A stretch of 64,000 nucleotides of DNA from Niastella caeni (GCF_004834005.1 NZ_STFF01000002.1:248001-312000); one strand, 5' to 3'. Shown: positions 41,989 to 50,657, numbered from the stretch's first letter. The notes: generated by a model from the letters alone, not told the origin. A program made the numbers and translations.

Positions 41989-42207
41989 TAATTAATACTC
42001 AATTTAAGTAGAAGTAACCCAACCAGTGGCAAAATTCAACCTAACCCATGAAATTGATCGCCAAAAAGGGCTGAAAATGCCCTGGTTAGGGCAAGGTTGA
42101 ACTTTTTTTCAAAAAAAATAAAAAATTTTAAGGTGACCGGGGTTACCTTTTTCCAATTTCTGTATTAAACTTCAAATTCATTTGTTAACAAACAAAAAAA
42201 CGGTACA

Positions 42208-42405
42208 ATGAAAAAACTGTTGTTAGTTTTAGCTATTGGTTCTTTCGTAGCTTGTAATGATGGCGGAAGCGCCGATGCAGATAAAACTGCTGCTGATACA
42301 GCTGCTGCTGCTACAGTAGATACTCCTGCTCCTGCTCCTACTGTTGATACAACAGCTGCTGCTGCTGATACAACAAAAAAAGCAGACACTACTATTAAGA
42401 AATAA
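42208..42405 (+). CDS. Small Ala/Thr-rich lipoprotein
   Basis: 65 residues. Signal ends in lipobox SFVAC (Cys16), giving a lipoprotein of about 50 residues almost wholly of A, D, T, P and K in loose repeats (DTAAAATVDTPAPAP). It has no fold and probably forms a flexible tether on the outer membrane. Divergent from the sigma factor operon with 219 nt between. Two tandem terminators follow. A TTCATTTG word 24 nt upstream could be its -7 box. Confidence 0.75.
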   Translation: MKKLLLVLAIGSFVACNDGGSADADKTAADTAAAATVDTPAPAPTVDTTAAAADTTKKADTTIKK

Positions 42406-42432
42406 GTTTTTTTCATATGGCAAGCAATCGTT

Positions 42433-42469
42433 AGAGGCCCGTCCGCCAGCTGGCGGATGGCTCTTTTTG
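42433..42469 (+). terminator. First terminator after the small lipoprotein
   Basis: GTCCGCCAGCTGGCGGAT stem extended by AGAGGCC/GGCTCT and ending CTCTTTTT. The core TCCGCCAGCTGGCGGA is a perfect palindrome similar to the one at 26609. Confidence 0.8.
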
Positions 42470-42486
42470 ATAAGCCATAAGAAATT

Positions 42487-42526
42487 GAAGCCCCACTTGA
42501 TAAAACAGGTGGGGTTTCTTTTTTGG
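42487..42526 (+). terminator. Second terminator after the small lipoprotein
   Basis: GAAGCCCCACTTG / CAGGTGGGGTTTC stem followed by TTTTTT. Confidence 0.85.
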
Positions 42527-42604
42527 CCTCCCCCTAAAGGGGTGAAGAACAATGTGATAATTTGCTAATTCCGACTAAAGTTGGGACAAGACCATTGACT
42601 ATTC

Positions 42605-42651
42605 CCATTCACGTTTACCGTTTGCCGTTTCACGATTGACGATTCTCGCCC
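42605..42651. repeat. Family J arm
   Basis: CACGTTTACCGTTTGCCGTTTC-type words, the reverse sense of the arm after rpsD (written here in abbreviated form; core CCGTTTGCCGTTT). Single arm in the spacer between two lipoprotein genes. Confidence 0.5.
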
Positions 42652-42671
42652 CCGGCTCCTATGTCACAAAA

Positions 42672-42698
42672 GAAAAAAGGTTACCAAAGTAGGTAACC
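42672..42698 (-). terminator. Intrinsic terminator of the 43-residue lipoprotein gene
   Basis: GGTTACC-six-base loop-GGTAACC, then TTTTTT on the minus strand. 30 nt beyond the stop codon. Its placement supports the small gene as real. Confidence 0.8.
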
Positions 42699-42726
42699 TG
42701 TTACATAATATCAGGGTTGAAATAAT

Positions 42727-42858
42727 TTAGCGGCTGCCATAACCAATGTACCCTTGTGTTCCCTTACATCCACCTTTGGCGCCTCTTGAAGCTGCACATG
42801 AGGTAAAAGCTGCGCTGGCCATAATAACCAAAGCCAGGATAACGATAGTCCGTTTCAT
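42727..42858 (-). CDS. 43-residue lipoprotein
   Basis: Encodes MKRTIVILALVIMASAAFTSC as signal with lipobox FTSC (Cys21 after cleavage) and a 22-residue mature part ASRGAKGGCKGTQGYIGYGSR. The sequence wording (CAASRG, GCKGTQGYIGY) matches tiny lipoproteins I recall from Chitinophagaceae. Its stop is followed by a good terminator, and the gene is just too short for a usual length cut-off. A second cysteine at 31 could form a disulfide or a metal site. Role unknown. Confidence 0.7.
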   Translation of the reverse strand: MKRTIVILALVIMASAAFTSCAASRGAKGGCKGTQGYIGYGSR

Positions 42859-43500
42859 TTTTGTGATATTTATTAAAGTTTACAATTGCCTGATGAAAAA
42901 CAAGGGTAGAACGATCATCAGGTCATTCAAAGGTTAACGGACTTTAGGGGGGAGGAAAATTCTTCGGATTGGATAGTAAAGATCAGACCACCAAAATAAC
43001 AAATAATCCCCGGCATGTGCAAGCATGTGAGCAAAAATAATTTCGGCGTTCATAAAAAGTTTTTGGTAATCGTTCCACCTTAAATACATTTAGCCGCAAA
43101 TCGGTTCATTGAATTACATTTTATAGCTATTCGTAGATGGGTATATCGCGATTTTGGTACATGGGTTACCAAAAGGTAAAACCAACCATTATCCCAATAT
43201 ACTTACTTTTGCACGGCGGTAACAAGGAATAATAAATAGTATTATATTGTTCGCCGGCCATATTTATCGGTTGCTGAAAAATAATCTTGAATGGCATTAA
43301 ACTTGATACCCGTTTAACATGTTTATTTCAGCACAACAGTTATTATAACCCATTATAGACCTAATAAATAACCAGTTTCTCCTATGCTCCATATGACACA
43401 AGTAGCCGCCTGCATTCCTGAAAAGGAGAAGATTGTTCAATTTGTAACTTTTGACCTATACGCCTAATTTTATATAACCATTATCAATCATCAAAGCTGA
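42859..43500. other. 642-nt spacer with a promoter-like box
   Basis: No supported protein gene. A perfect TAnnTTTG box (TACTTTTG) at 43204-43211 lies 290 nt before the exonuclease start, so either this gene has a long leader or an RNA is made here. A 27-codon ORF at 43384-43467 is not convincing. Confidence 0.5.
43204..43211 (+). promoter_or_regulatory. TAnnTTTG -7 box in an empty spacer
   Basis: TACTTTTG, perfect -7 match, followed by GCACGGCGGTAACAAGG. Nearest downstream gene start is 290 nt away. Confidence 0.45.
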
Positions 43501-44268
43501 ATGTTGCAGTTAAAGAAGCCGCTGGCAATCATTGATCTTGAAACTACCGGGATTAACCTGGGCTCAGATCGTATCGTTGAAATAGCTATTGTAAAAGTTC
43601 AGACCGATGGCACCCGCCAAATTAAACGTAAGCTGCTCAATCCCGAAATACCGATCTCGGCCATCTCACGCGATTTACATGGAATAACCAATGAAATGGT
43701 GAAGGATGCGCCTACTTTTAAACAGGTAGCCAATGAGATCAAGCAATTTCTCGACAATTGCGACCTCGCCGGTTATAATTCAAACCGGTTTGATATTCCC
43801 TTGCTCGCAGAGGAGTTTTTGCGGGTAGGACTTGAGTTTGATTTTAACAACCGCAGGCTGGTAGACGTGCAGAAAATATTCCATATGATGGAACAACGGA
43901 CGTTAAGCGCGGCATATAAATTTTATTGCAATAAAAATCTGGAAGGAGCGCATGGGGCTGAAGTGGATGCTGTAGCCACCTGGGAGATCTTACAGGCACA
44001 AATAGAGAAATATCCCCAGTTGGGAACCAGCGTGGATTCAATCATCACCTGCATAGGGGACGATAGCATTGTTGATTTTGCCCGGCGGATGATCATGGAA
44101 AACGGGGTAGAAGTATTTAATTTCGGCAAGCATAAAGGCCGTTCGGTAGCAGAAGTGCTAAGGGCTGAGCCTCAGTATTATGATTGGATGATGAAAGGAG
44201 ATTTTCCTATGCACACCAAGGTAAAACTGACCGAAATTTTTAACAGAACCCTGTTAAAGAAGGGATAA
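43501..44268 (+). CDS. DEDDh 3'-5' exonuclease with ExoX-like C-terminal domain
   Basis: 255 residues. DnaQ-fold exonuclease (about 8-175): ExoI motif AIIDLETTGI (D12, E14), ExoII AGYNSNRFDIPLL (Asp near 99), ExoIII HGAEVDAVATWEIL (His and Asp). The last 50 residues, VFNFGKHKGRSVAEVL and PQYYDWMMKGDFP, match the C-terminal domain of exodeoxyribonuclease X-type proteins. Role could be DNA polymerase III proofreading-like or repair. ExoX-like rather than DnaQ is my preference because of the tail. Monocistronic with the glycosyltransferase 78 nt downstream. Confidence 0.85.
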   Translation: MLQLKKPLAIIDLETTGINLGSDRIVEIAIVKVQTDGTRQIKRKLLNPEIPISAISRDLHGITNEMVKDAPTFKQVANEIKQFLDNCDLAGYNSNRFDIPLLAEEFLRVGLEFDFNNRRLVDVQKIFHMMEQRTLSAAYKFYCNKNLEGAHGAEVDAVATWEILQAQIEKYPQLGTSVDSIITCIGDDSIVDFARRMIMENGVEVFNFGKHKGRSVAEVLRAEPQYYDWMMKGDFPMHTKVKLTEIFNRTLLKKG

Positions 44269-44315
44269 ATAAATGCAAATGTGTAATTTATATAATTGCA
44301 CAATTTGAATTATTG

Positions 44316-44323
44316 TATTTTCG
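44316..44323 (+). promoter_or_regulatory. Variant -7 box TATTTTCG upstream of the Dpm1-like gene
   Basis: One mismatch from TAnnTTTG and identical to the box at 39215. Transcription from it would start after the ATG at 44296, favouring the TTG start at 44347. Confidence 0.45.
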
Positions 44324-44346
44324 TACTCCAATATCAATTGATTTGT

Positions 44347-45147
44347 TTGGAAAACATCGTTATTATACCAACTTACAATGAACGGGAAAATATCGGTCAT
44401 CTGATTGATGTCATCTTTGCTCAATACGATAATTTTCACATTCTTGTAATTGATGACGGCTCACCCGATAACACAGCCGCACTGGTAAAAGACCGGCAAA
44501 TGAAATATGCCGGAAAATTATTCCTCGAAGAACGCAAAGGCAAATTAGGCCTTGGTACCGCTTATATTCATGGGTTTAAATGGGCTTTGAAAAGAGGCTA
44601 CCAGTACATTTTTGAAATGGATGCCGACTTTTCGCATAACCCCAAAGACCTGCAACGCCTGTACGAAGCCTGCGCTGCCGGCGGCGCCGATTTGGCCGTG
44701 GGATCGCGGTACGTGAAAGGTGGCGGAACCATCAACTGGCCCAGGAACAGGATCCTGCTTTCAAAAGGCGGGTCGTTATATACCCGGCTGATCACCTGGA
44801 TGCCCGTAAGGGATACTACTGCCGGCTTTGTATGTTATTCGCGTGAAGTGCTGGAAGCCATCAACCTCGATCAAATACGGTTCCTGGGATATGCATTCCA
44901 GATTGAAATGAAATTCGCTTCCTGGAAGCTGGGTTTTAAAATAAAAGAAGTGCCTATTATTTTTGAAGACCGCAAGTTCGGCGTATCAAAAATGCACAAA
45001 GGCATTGTAAAAGAAGGGATCTGGGGTGTGCTGAAATTGCGTTGGCTTAGTCTTTTCAAAGACTACCACAACCGGGTTAAAAATACCGGCACCGCATCTT
45101 ATACCGTAACCCAGCCCGGGGAAAAAGTATTAGCGAAAACAAAATAA
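44347..45147 (+). CDS. Dolichol-phosphate-mannose synthase-like glycosyltransferase (GT2)
   Basis: About 266 residues from the TTG at 44347, where the family N-terminus ENIVIIPTYNERENIGHLI begins; the ATG at 44296 adds 17 odd residues and lies upstream of a likely promoter. GT-A motifs: LVIDDGSPDNTAALV and the metal-binding EMDADFSHNPKDL. No C-terminal membrane domain, so it is the short Dpm1 form that adds mannose (or similar) to polyprenyl phosphate on the cytosolic side. Its donor/acceptor in this organism is unknown. A terminator follows within 45 nt. Confidence 0.88.
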   Translation: MENIVIIPTYNERENIGHLIDVIFAQYDNFHILVIDDGSPDNTAALVKDRQMKYAGKLFLEERKGKLGLGTAYIHGFKWALKRGYQYIFEMDADFSHNPKDLQRLYEACAAGGADLAVGSRYVKGGGTINWPRNRILLSKGGSLYTRLITWMPVRDTTAGFVCYSREVLEAINLDQIRFLGYAFQIEMKFASWKLGFKIKEVPIIFEDRKFGVSKMHKGIVKEGIWGVLKLRWLSLFKDYHNRVKNTGTASYTVTQPGEKVLAKTK

Positions 45148-45162
45148 TACTGAAAGGATTAT

Positions 45163-45195
45163 CAGAGGGGCTGACCAAAAAGGTTAGCCCTTCCA
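45163..45195 (+). terminator. Terminator-like hairpin after the Dpm1-like gene
   Basis: GGGCTGACC-AAAAA-GGTTAGCCC stem, followed by TTCCAGTTT (weak T-run). Confidence 0.6.
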
Positions 45196-45199
45196 GTTT

Positions 45200-45322
45200 A
45201 ATTGCTCGATGGTTTGATGGCTAAATGGCTGCAACCTCCGGTAATTTGGAGTAACTGCACATACTCGTAAAGCTAATCGTTCAACGATCAGCCATCAAAC
45301 AATCAAACCATCAAGCAATCTT
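45200..45322. repeat. Family C inverted repeat before the EamA gene
   Basis: Left arm 45200-45233 (ATTGCTCGATGGTTTGATGG and on), right arm 45292-45322 (CAGCCATCAAACAATCAAAC and on). Reversed, the right arm agrees with the left over about 30 nt with roughly five mismatches. Loop about 58 nt. Confidence 0.85.
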
Positions 45323-45328
45323 ATCCCC

Positions 45329-46222
45329 ATGCGTAAAGCATTTCTACAACTACATATAGCCGTTTTCCTGGCCGGGTTCACCGGAATTCTAGGCAAATTG
45401 ATCACCCTGAACGAAGCTTTGCTGGTTTGGTACCGGCTGTTGATCACGGTGATTACATTGTGGGTGCTTTATCTATTCCAACGCAAACTGCATCGCACTT
45501 GTCCTGAGCGCAGTCGAAGGGGGGCAGGCATTGCACGTATTATAGCAGTGGGCGCTATTGTGGCCTTACATTGGGTTACATTTTATGCCAGTATAAAATA
45601 TGCGAATGTATCGGTGGCCCTGGTTTGTTTTTCGGCGGTTGGTTTTTTTACTGCTATTCTTGAACCCCTCATTACCCGTAAACCATTTAATAAAAATGAA
45701 TTGCTGCTGGGTTTGCTCGTGATCGCCGGCATCTACCTGATTTTTCATTTTGATCCCCATTTTAAAACAGGAATTATTTTCGGGATCATTTCCGCATTGC
45801 TCGCCAGTTTGTTCCCGGTATTTAACAGGTTGCTGGTGCAGGAGCATAAACCCGAAACGGTAACCTTGTACCAGTTGAGCGGCGGCTTTCTGTTTTTAAC
45901 CTTGTTGTTGCCATTCTACCTGTATTTTGTTCCTGCCGATCATATACTTCCTACAATAACAGATGCGGGCTGGCTGTTGGTGCTAAGCTGGTTTTGTACC
46001 GTTTGGGCGTTTAATTTATCAATGAATGCCCTGAAAAAGATCTCCGCCTTTACTGTTAATCTTACATATAATCTGGAACCTTTATATGGCATAGCGCTGG
46101 CCTTTATCATATACCGGGAAGACAAACTGCTGTCCGGCTCATTTTATATCGGTTTATTATTAATTGTGTTATCGGTCTTTTTGCAAACCTGGCTGGTATA
46201 CAGGGGAAGGAAAAAATCATAA
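45329..46222 (+). CDS. EamA-family (DMT) transporter with REP-derived insert
   Basis: 297 residues, ten helices in two EamA repeats (first half VFLAGFTGILGKLITLNEA, second half FGIISALLASLFPVFNRLLV). Typical of drug/metabolite exporters; the substrate cannot be told. Between helices 2 and 3 residues about 57-65 read TCPERSRRG and are coded by the REP-like CCTGAGCGCAGTCGAAGG element, so an intergenic repeat sits in frame inside the gene. The insert lies in a loop and need not harm function. Confidence 0.85.
   Translation: MRKAFLQLHIAVFLAGFTGILGKLITLNEALLVWYRLLITVITLWVLYLFQRKLHRTCPERSRRGAGIARIIAVGAIVALHWVTFYASIKYANVSVALVCFSAVGFFTAILEPLITRKPFNKNELLLGLLVIAGIYLIFHFDPHFKTGIIFGIISALLASLFPVFNRLLVQEHKPETVTLYQLSGGFLFLTLLLPFYLYFVPADHILPTITDAGWLLVLSWFCTVWAFNLSMNALKKISAFTVNLTYNLEPLYGIALAFIIYREDKLLSGSFYIGLLLIVLSVFLQTWLVYRGRKKS
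45499..45523 (+). repeat. REP-like element inside the EamA gene
   Basis: CCTGAGCGCAGTCGAAGG within the coding frame, identical in type to the two copies at 23157-23232. Confidence 0.85.
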
Positions 46223-46403
46223 TACGACAAAAGCGAATCGTTCCTGGCCGATTGCGTGATTTTCGACCTGTAAATGTGCATTTTTTGCCAATAACTGTGT
46301 ACAAACAAGCCCTCAAATATCTATAAACGGTTTAACGGCAGGATGATATTTAGAGTAAAACCATTGGTTGTATTAATTTTAGCTTTCAACCGATTCCCGA
46401 ACA

Positions 46404-49358
46404 ATGAGAAAATTATTCTGTATTTTCCTGCTCCTGCTGGCAGGCCTGTATGTATTAGCGCAAAAAAAGCCACTTACACATTCTGTATACGATGGGTGGC
46501 AAAGTATCAATGAACGTTATATCAGTGCCAATGGCAAATGGGTGGTATATACCATCACGCCCCAGGAAGGGGATGCTACTTTAGTAATTCAGGCAACCGA
46601 TAACGCTTACAAAAAAGAAATACCCCGTGGGTACGGCGCTACTATCACCGAAGACAGCCGGTTTGTTATATGTAAGATCAGGCCCCTTTTTGCCGCCACC
46701 CGCGAAGCAAAAATTAAGAAGAAGAAGGCCGATGACATGCCTAAGGACAGTCTGGCCATTGTAGAAATGGGTAAAGACAGTGTGCTGCGCATTCCCCGGG
46801 TAAAGTCATATAAAACGCCCGACAAAGGAACCGGTCAATGGATGGCTTACCTGCGCGAGAAATCACTACCGGCGCCGCCCGTTGTACCTAAGCAGGATTC
46901 TCTGGCCCAGTTAAATAGTTTGTTACATATGGCCGACAGCCTGGTGCGGGTAGCCGATAGCCTTCGCAACAAGGCCAATGAAGCAAAAACCAAGGGCCTG
47001 GCAGCTTTAAGATCAGCAAAGAAAGACAGTAAACCAAAATCGGGCGACCCGGTGGAAGAAGGCACTGAATTAATACTTCGGAATTTATATACCGGGGAAG
47101 AAAAGAAATTCGCGTTGGTGAGCGATTATTATTTCAGCAAGCCCGGAAATGCATTCATTATTGAAACAACCCGCAGTAATGCCGATACGTTGTTGAAAGG
47201 GGCTATTCTTTGGTTCAACCCGGCTGCCGGAAAAACGGATACTGTTTTGCGTGGCTTCAATGAAGCAAAGAGCTTTGCGTTAGATGAAGCCGGAGCGCAA
47301 CTGGCGTTTATTGCGGAACGCGATAGCGCTGCCAAAGCCTTGCAGAAATTCTATAAATTATATTATTTCCGTACGGGTATGGACAGCGCTCGTTTGCGTG
47401 TTGATAGAAGTACAAGCGGGGTGGCTAAAGGGTTTACCGTAAGCGACGCATCTGTGCCTGAGTTTAGTAAAGACGGTACCAAATTGTTTTTTGGGTTAAT
47501 GCCGGTACGCAAACCAAAAGATACCACGCTGGTTGATTTTGAAACAGCGCGGTTGGATATCTGGCATTATAACGATGATTACCTGCAGCCACAACAGTTG
47601 GTGCAACTGAATAATGAATTGCAAAGAAGCTATAGGTGCGTATTGAACGGTGATGATAATAAAGTGGTTCAATTAGGCTCAGAAGATGCGGAAACAATTT
47701 ACCTGGCCGATGAAGGGAATGCCGGTTATGTATTGGCGGCCTCCACCCGGGGAAGCCGCATAGAAAGCCAGTGGTTGGGCTTTGCGAAATATAATAACTG
47801 GATCATTTCTACTGCCGACGGGAGCCGCAAACTCATAAGAGAAAAGCGACGCGGTATATCAACTATTTCACCGAAAGGCAAATATGTGATCTGGTACGAT
47901 CAGAAAGAAAAAAATTACTTCACCTATACAGTAGGCACAGGCGCCATAACCAATATCACTAAAAGCATTAAAGTACCATTGTACCAGGAAGACGATGATC
48001 ATCCCGATGATCCGCCGCCGCATGGGGTAATGAAATGGCATGACAATGACAAGTATGTGTATGTGTATGACAAGTATGATGTATGGCAATGCGATCCTGA
48101 AGGAAAATCGGCGCCGCACTGCCTCACCAATGGATATGGCCGGGCGCATAAAACTGTTTACCGGTATATGCAGACTGATAGAGATGAAAGGTATATCACC
48201 GATACGCAAAACCTTGTCTTTAGAATGTTGAATACGGTGAATAAAGATGGCGGCTTTGCGATCTGTGATATGAAGTACCGGCATTTCCCGAAATATTCTC
48301 ATACAGGCACCTTTCAAATTGGCTTCCGGGTTGTAAAAGCAAAAATGGCCAATGTATGGATATATACAAAAGAGAGCTTTAATATCTCTCCCTCGTTGGT
48401 TGTAAGTGAATGGAAAAATGATGATATGGCGCCACAAACTGTTTTGGCAACAACTAACCCGCAGCAAAAAGACTACAATTGGCTAACAGCAGAGCTGGTA
48501 AAATGGAAGATGTTTGATGGTAAGCAATCGGAAGGCTTATTGTACAAGCCAGAAGATTTTGATGAGAAGAAAAAATATCCCATCATCTTTTACTTCTACG
48601 AAAGAGATGCCGACGAACTGAATGTGTACCATTCACCGGCGCCCAGTGCTTCCGTTATTAACATACCCTGGTTTGTAAGTAATGGGTACCTGGTGTTTGT
48701 TCCGAACATTTATTATAAGAATGGAGAACCCGGTGAAAGCGCTTATAATTCTATCGTGTCTGCGGCGAAATATTTTACCAAAAGAACATGGGTCGATTCT
48801 ACTAAAATGGCCATTCAGGGACAAAGCTGGGGCGGTTATCAGGTGGCGTACCTGATCACGCGCACCAATATATTTGCTGCGGCAGAAGCCGGTGCGCCGG
48901 TGTCGAATATGACCAGCGCCTATGGAGGCATTCGCTGGGGAACCGGATTGAACCGCCAGTTCCAGTACGAGCGCTCGCAGAGCCGCATTGGATATACTTT
49001 ATGGCAACGACCCGATCTGTTTATTAAAAACTCTCCCTTGTTCAAAGCAGATAAAGTAAATACGCCCTTGCTGATCATGCACAACGATGCCGATGGCGCC
49101 GTGCCCTGGTACCAGAGCATTGAATACTTTACCGCTTTACGCCGGCTGGGCAAAAAAGTATGGATGTTGCAATACAACGGCGAAGATCATAACCTGGTTG
49201 AAAGAAGAAACAGAAAAGATTTGAGTATTCGGTTGTCGCAATTCTTTGATCACTATTTAAAAGGCGCTCCTGCACCACGTTGGATGGCCGAAGGTTTACC
49301 AGCCACTTCGAAAGGAGTTGATTGGGGAACGGAAGTAGAAGAAAAGAAGGGTTTTTAG
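46404..49358 (+). CDS. S9-family prolyl oligopeptidase-like serine peptidase, secreted
   Basis: 984 residues with signal peptide (FCIFLLLLAGLYVLAQ). N-terminal beta-propeller region about 30-690 (WVVYTITPQEGDATLVIQ and further blade repeats), including a coiled, lysine-rich insert (about 165-220: LLHMADSLVRVADSLRNKAN). Alpha/beta-hydrolase domain about 700-950 with nucleophile GQSWGGYQ (Ser about 807), Asp in HNDADGAVP (about 897) and His in GEDHNLVERR (about 931). Complete catalytic triad. It would cleave peptides in the periplasm. Divergent or separate from neighbours; a family D element follows. Confidence 0.9.
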   Translation: MRKLFCIFLLLLAGLYVLAQKKPLTHSVYDGWQSINERYISANGKWVVYTITPQEGDATLVIQATDNAYKKEIPRGYGATITEDSRFVICKIRPLFAATREAKIKKKKADDMPKDSLAIVEMGKDSVLRIPRVKSYKTPDKGTGQWMAYLREKSLPAPPVVPKQDSLAQLNSLLHMADSLVRVADSLRNKANEAKTKGLAALRSAKKDSKPKSGDPVEEGTELILRNLYTGEEKKFALVSDYYFSKPGNAFIIETTRSNADTLLKGAILWFNPAAGKTDTVLRGFNEAKSFALDEAGAQLAFIAERDSAAKALQKFYKLYYFRTGMDSARLRVDRSTSGVAKGFTVSDASVPEFSKDGTKLFFGLMPVRKPKDTTLVDFETARLDIWHYNDDYLQPQQLVQLNNELQRSYRCVLNGDDNKVVQLGSEDAETIYLADEGNAGYVLAASTRGSRIESQWLGFAKYNNWIISTADGSRKLIREKRRGISTISPKGKYVIWYDQKEKNYFTYTVGTGAITNITKSIKVPLYQEDDDHPDDPPPHGVMKWHDNDKYVYVYDKYDVWQCDPEGKSAPHCLTNGYGRAHKTVYRYMQTDRDERYITDTQNLVFRMLNTVNKDGGFAICDMKYRHFPKYSHTGTFQIGFRVVKAKMANVWIYTKESFNISPSLVVSEWKNDDMAPQTVLATTNPQQKDYNWLTAELVKWKMFDGKQSEGLLYKPEDFDEKKKYPIIFYFYERDADELNVYHSPAPSASVINIPWFVSNGYLVFVPNIYYKNGEPGESAYNSIVSAAKYFTKRTWVDSTKMAIQGQSWGGYQVAYLITRTNIFAAAEAGAPVSNMTSAYGGIRWGTGLNRQFQYERSQSRIGYTLWQRPDLFIKNSPLFKADKVNTPLLIMHNDADGAVPWYQSIEYFTALRRLGKKVWMLQYNGEDHNLVERRNRKDLSIRLSQFFDHYLKGAPAPRWMAEGLPATSKGVDWGTEVEEKKGF

Positions 49359-49557
49359 TTTATGGTTTATAGTTTGTTGTTTGTGGTTGCTCCGATAAAG
49401 TAAGTTTATGGTTTATGGTTTGTTGTTTGTGGTTGCTCCGCGCTTTGAGTAGGTTCATTAAATTGGAGTTCCCGATTTTTGAATTTCAGGGTGTTCCTAA
49501 TTATAGGGCAATCCCAAATTAATGAACCACAAACCATAAACAACAAACCATAAACTA
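49358..49557. repeat. Family D element with duplicated left arm
   Basis: Left arm appears twice in direct order (49358-49394 and 49405-49441, GTTTATGGTTTATAGTTTGTT and GTTTATGGTTTATGGTTTG, each ending in TTGCTCCG), right arm 49523-49555 (AACCACAAACCATAAACAAC and on). Between the S9 gene and a convergent hypothetical gene. Confidence 0.85.
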
Positions 49558-49558
49558 T

Positions 49559-50275
49559 TTACGCGGCTTTAGAAATATATCTTACTAAACTCCTTTTTGC
49601 AACAGGGAGTAACGTTTCAGAAATAGGGAACGACAATTCCGTTTCAATTGAATACACCGCCGGGTTAGGCAGGTCTTTCTTATTGCGCAACAGTTCTGCC
49701 TTAATATTTTCGTAGGTGTTCACCATGTTGCGCTCCCATTCATTCACATATTCCGTTCTGATGGCCCGGTATTTTTCATCATGCTTCTCAAAAAAGCTCA
49801 ACCGGTATTGATACACCAGCGTATTGCGGTAAGTGCCTTCACTTAAAAAGAAATAGCCTTCATGCGTGTCGAGCGGCACTAATCCAACAGGAAATATATT
49901 CAGCTTATCTTCTACAAACTCATAGATCTCTGTTCCGTTGCTGATGGTTGTTTTTAATTTATCGGCCGAAAAATTAATGATGTCTTCCAGTTCCTGCATG
50001 AGTTCATCATCTTCAATGATCTGCTCATAGAGTAACTGCAATTTTTCTATTTGTACGCCCGACAACTTTTTGGGGAATTGTTCCTGTAAGAATTTCTTGT
50101 TTTCTTTTAATGCCTGCAGGTTATTGTAATGAAAGATGACATCTGATAATTGTGGATACAATTTAGATTCATTGAAATAGCCGGATACCTGTTGAAGGTA
50201 GGCGAGAAGCGTATATTTCTTTAACTCGAAATCAATATAGCCTTCGGCAAACCATGTTTCTGAAAGCGTTTTCAT
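49559..50275 (-). CDS. Conserved hypothetical protein, helical
   Basis: 238 residues from the ATG at 50275; an upstream in-frame start at 50359 adds residues translated from spacer DNA. No signal peptide or membrane helix. The sequence is mostly helical (LQQVSGYFNESKLYPQLSDV, IEKLQLLYEQIIEDDELMQE, DIINFSADKLKTTIS) and later FPVGLVPLDTHEGYFFLSEG. I do not recognise the family. It may be an uncharacterised cytosolic protein. The gene is 290 nt from the E2 gene on the same strand, separated by a family C element. Confidence 0.7.
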   Translation of the reverse strand: MKTLSETWFAEGYIDFELKKYTLLAYLQQVSGYFNESKLYPQLSDVIFHYNNLQALKENKKFLQEQFPKKLSGVQIEKLQLLYEQIIEDDELMQELEDIINFSADKLKTTISNGTEIYEFVEDKLNIFPVGLVPLDTHEGYFFLSEGTYRNTLVYQYRLSFFEKHDEKYRAIRTEYVNEWERNMVNTYENIKAELLRNKKDLPNPAVYSIETELSFPISETLLPVAKRSLVRYISKAA

Positions 50276-50410
50276 TTGATTACGTTTTAAGTTTAGAATA
50301 GAACCTGTCCTGGCACTTAGTTCCGCAGGTAAAACAATCAGGTTTGTCGTTATTATCAATTTACAAAAAAAAGGCGAGGCCCGGAAGGGATGGTTTAATT
50401 ATTTTCTGTT

Positions 50411-50536
50411 AAAGGTTATTCGATGGCTGGATGGTTTGATGGCTTGATTGTTTAATTGTCAGCCGAATAAAAACATATTCTTAACCACTGAGTTTCGTGG
50501 CTGTAACCATCAACCAATTAAACCATCTAACAATTA
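50411..50536. repeat. Family C inverted repeat
   Basis: Left arm 50415-50457 (GATGGCTGGATGGTTTGATG and on), right arm 50502-50534 (ACCATCAACCAATTAAACCA and on). Upstream of the helical hypothetical gene. Confidence 0.8.
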
Positions 50537-50605
50537 ACGAAGGTTTTTGGCTGCTTAGTATGTATAAGCCTTATTCGCGGGTTGTGGCAAATCAATTAAA
50601 AAATA

Positions 50606-50628
50606 AACCCCGACGGTACCGTCGGGGC
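50606..50628 (-). terminator. Intrinsic terminator of the E2 gene
   Basis: Perfect 20-nt palindrome CCCCGACGGTACCGTCGGGG; on the minus strand it is followed by TTTATTTTTTAA. Confidence 0.85.
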
Positions 50629-50657
50629 TATTGTTATTTTCTAATTGCAAGCGATCG

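Noticed and set aside
43384..43467. 27-codon ORF (MLHMTQVAACIPEKEKIVQF and on) before the exonuclease gene
   Set aside because: No signal peptide, promoter spacing, or family recognised; a frame this short is expected by chance.
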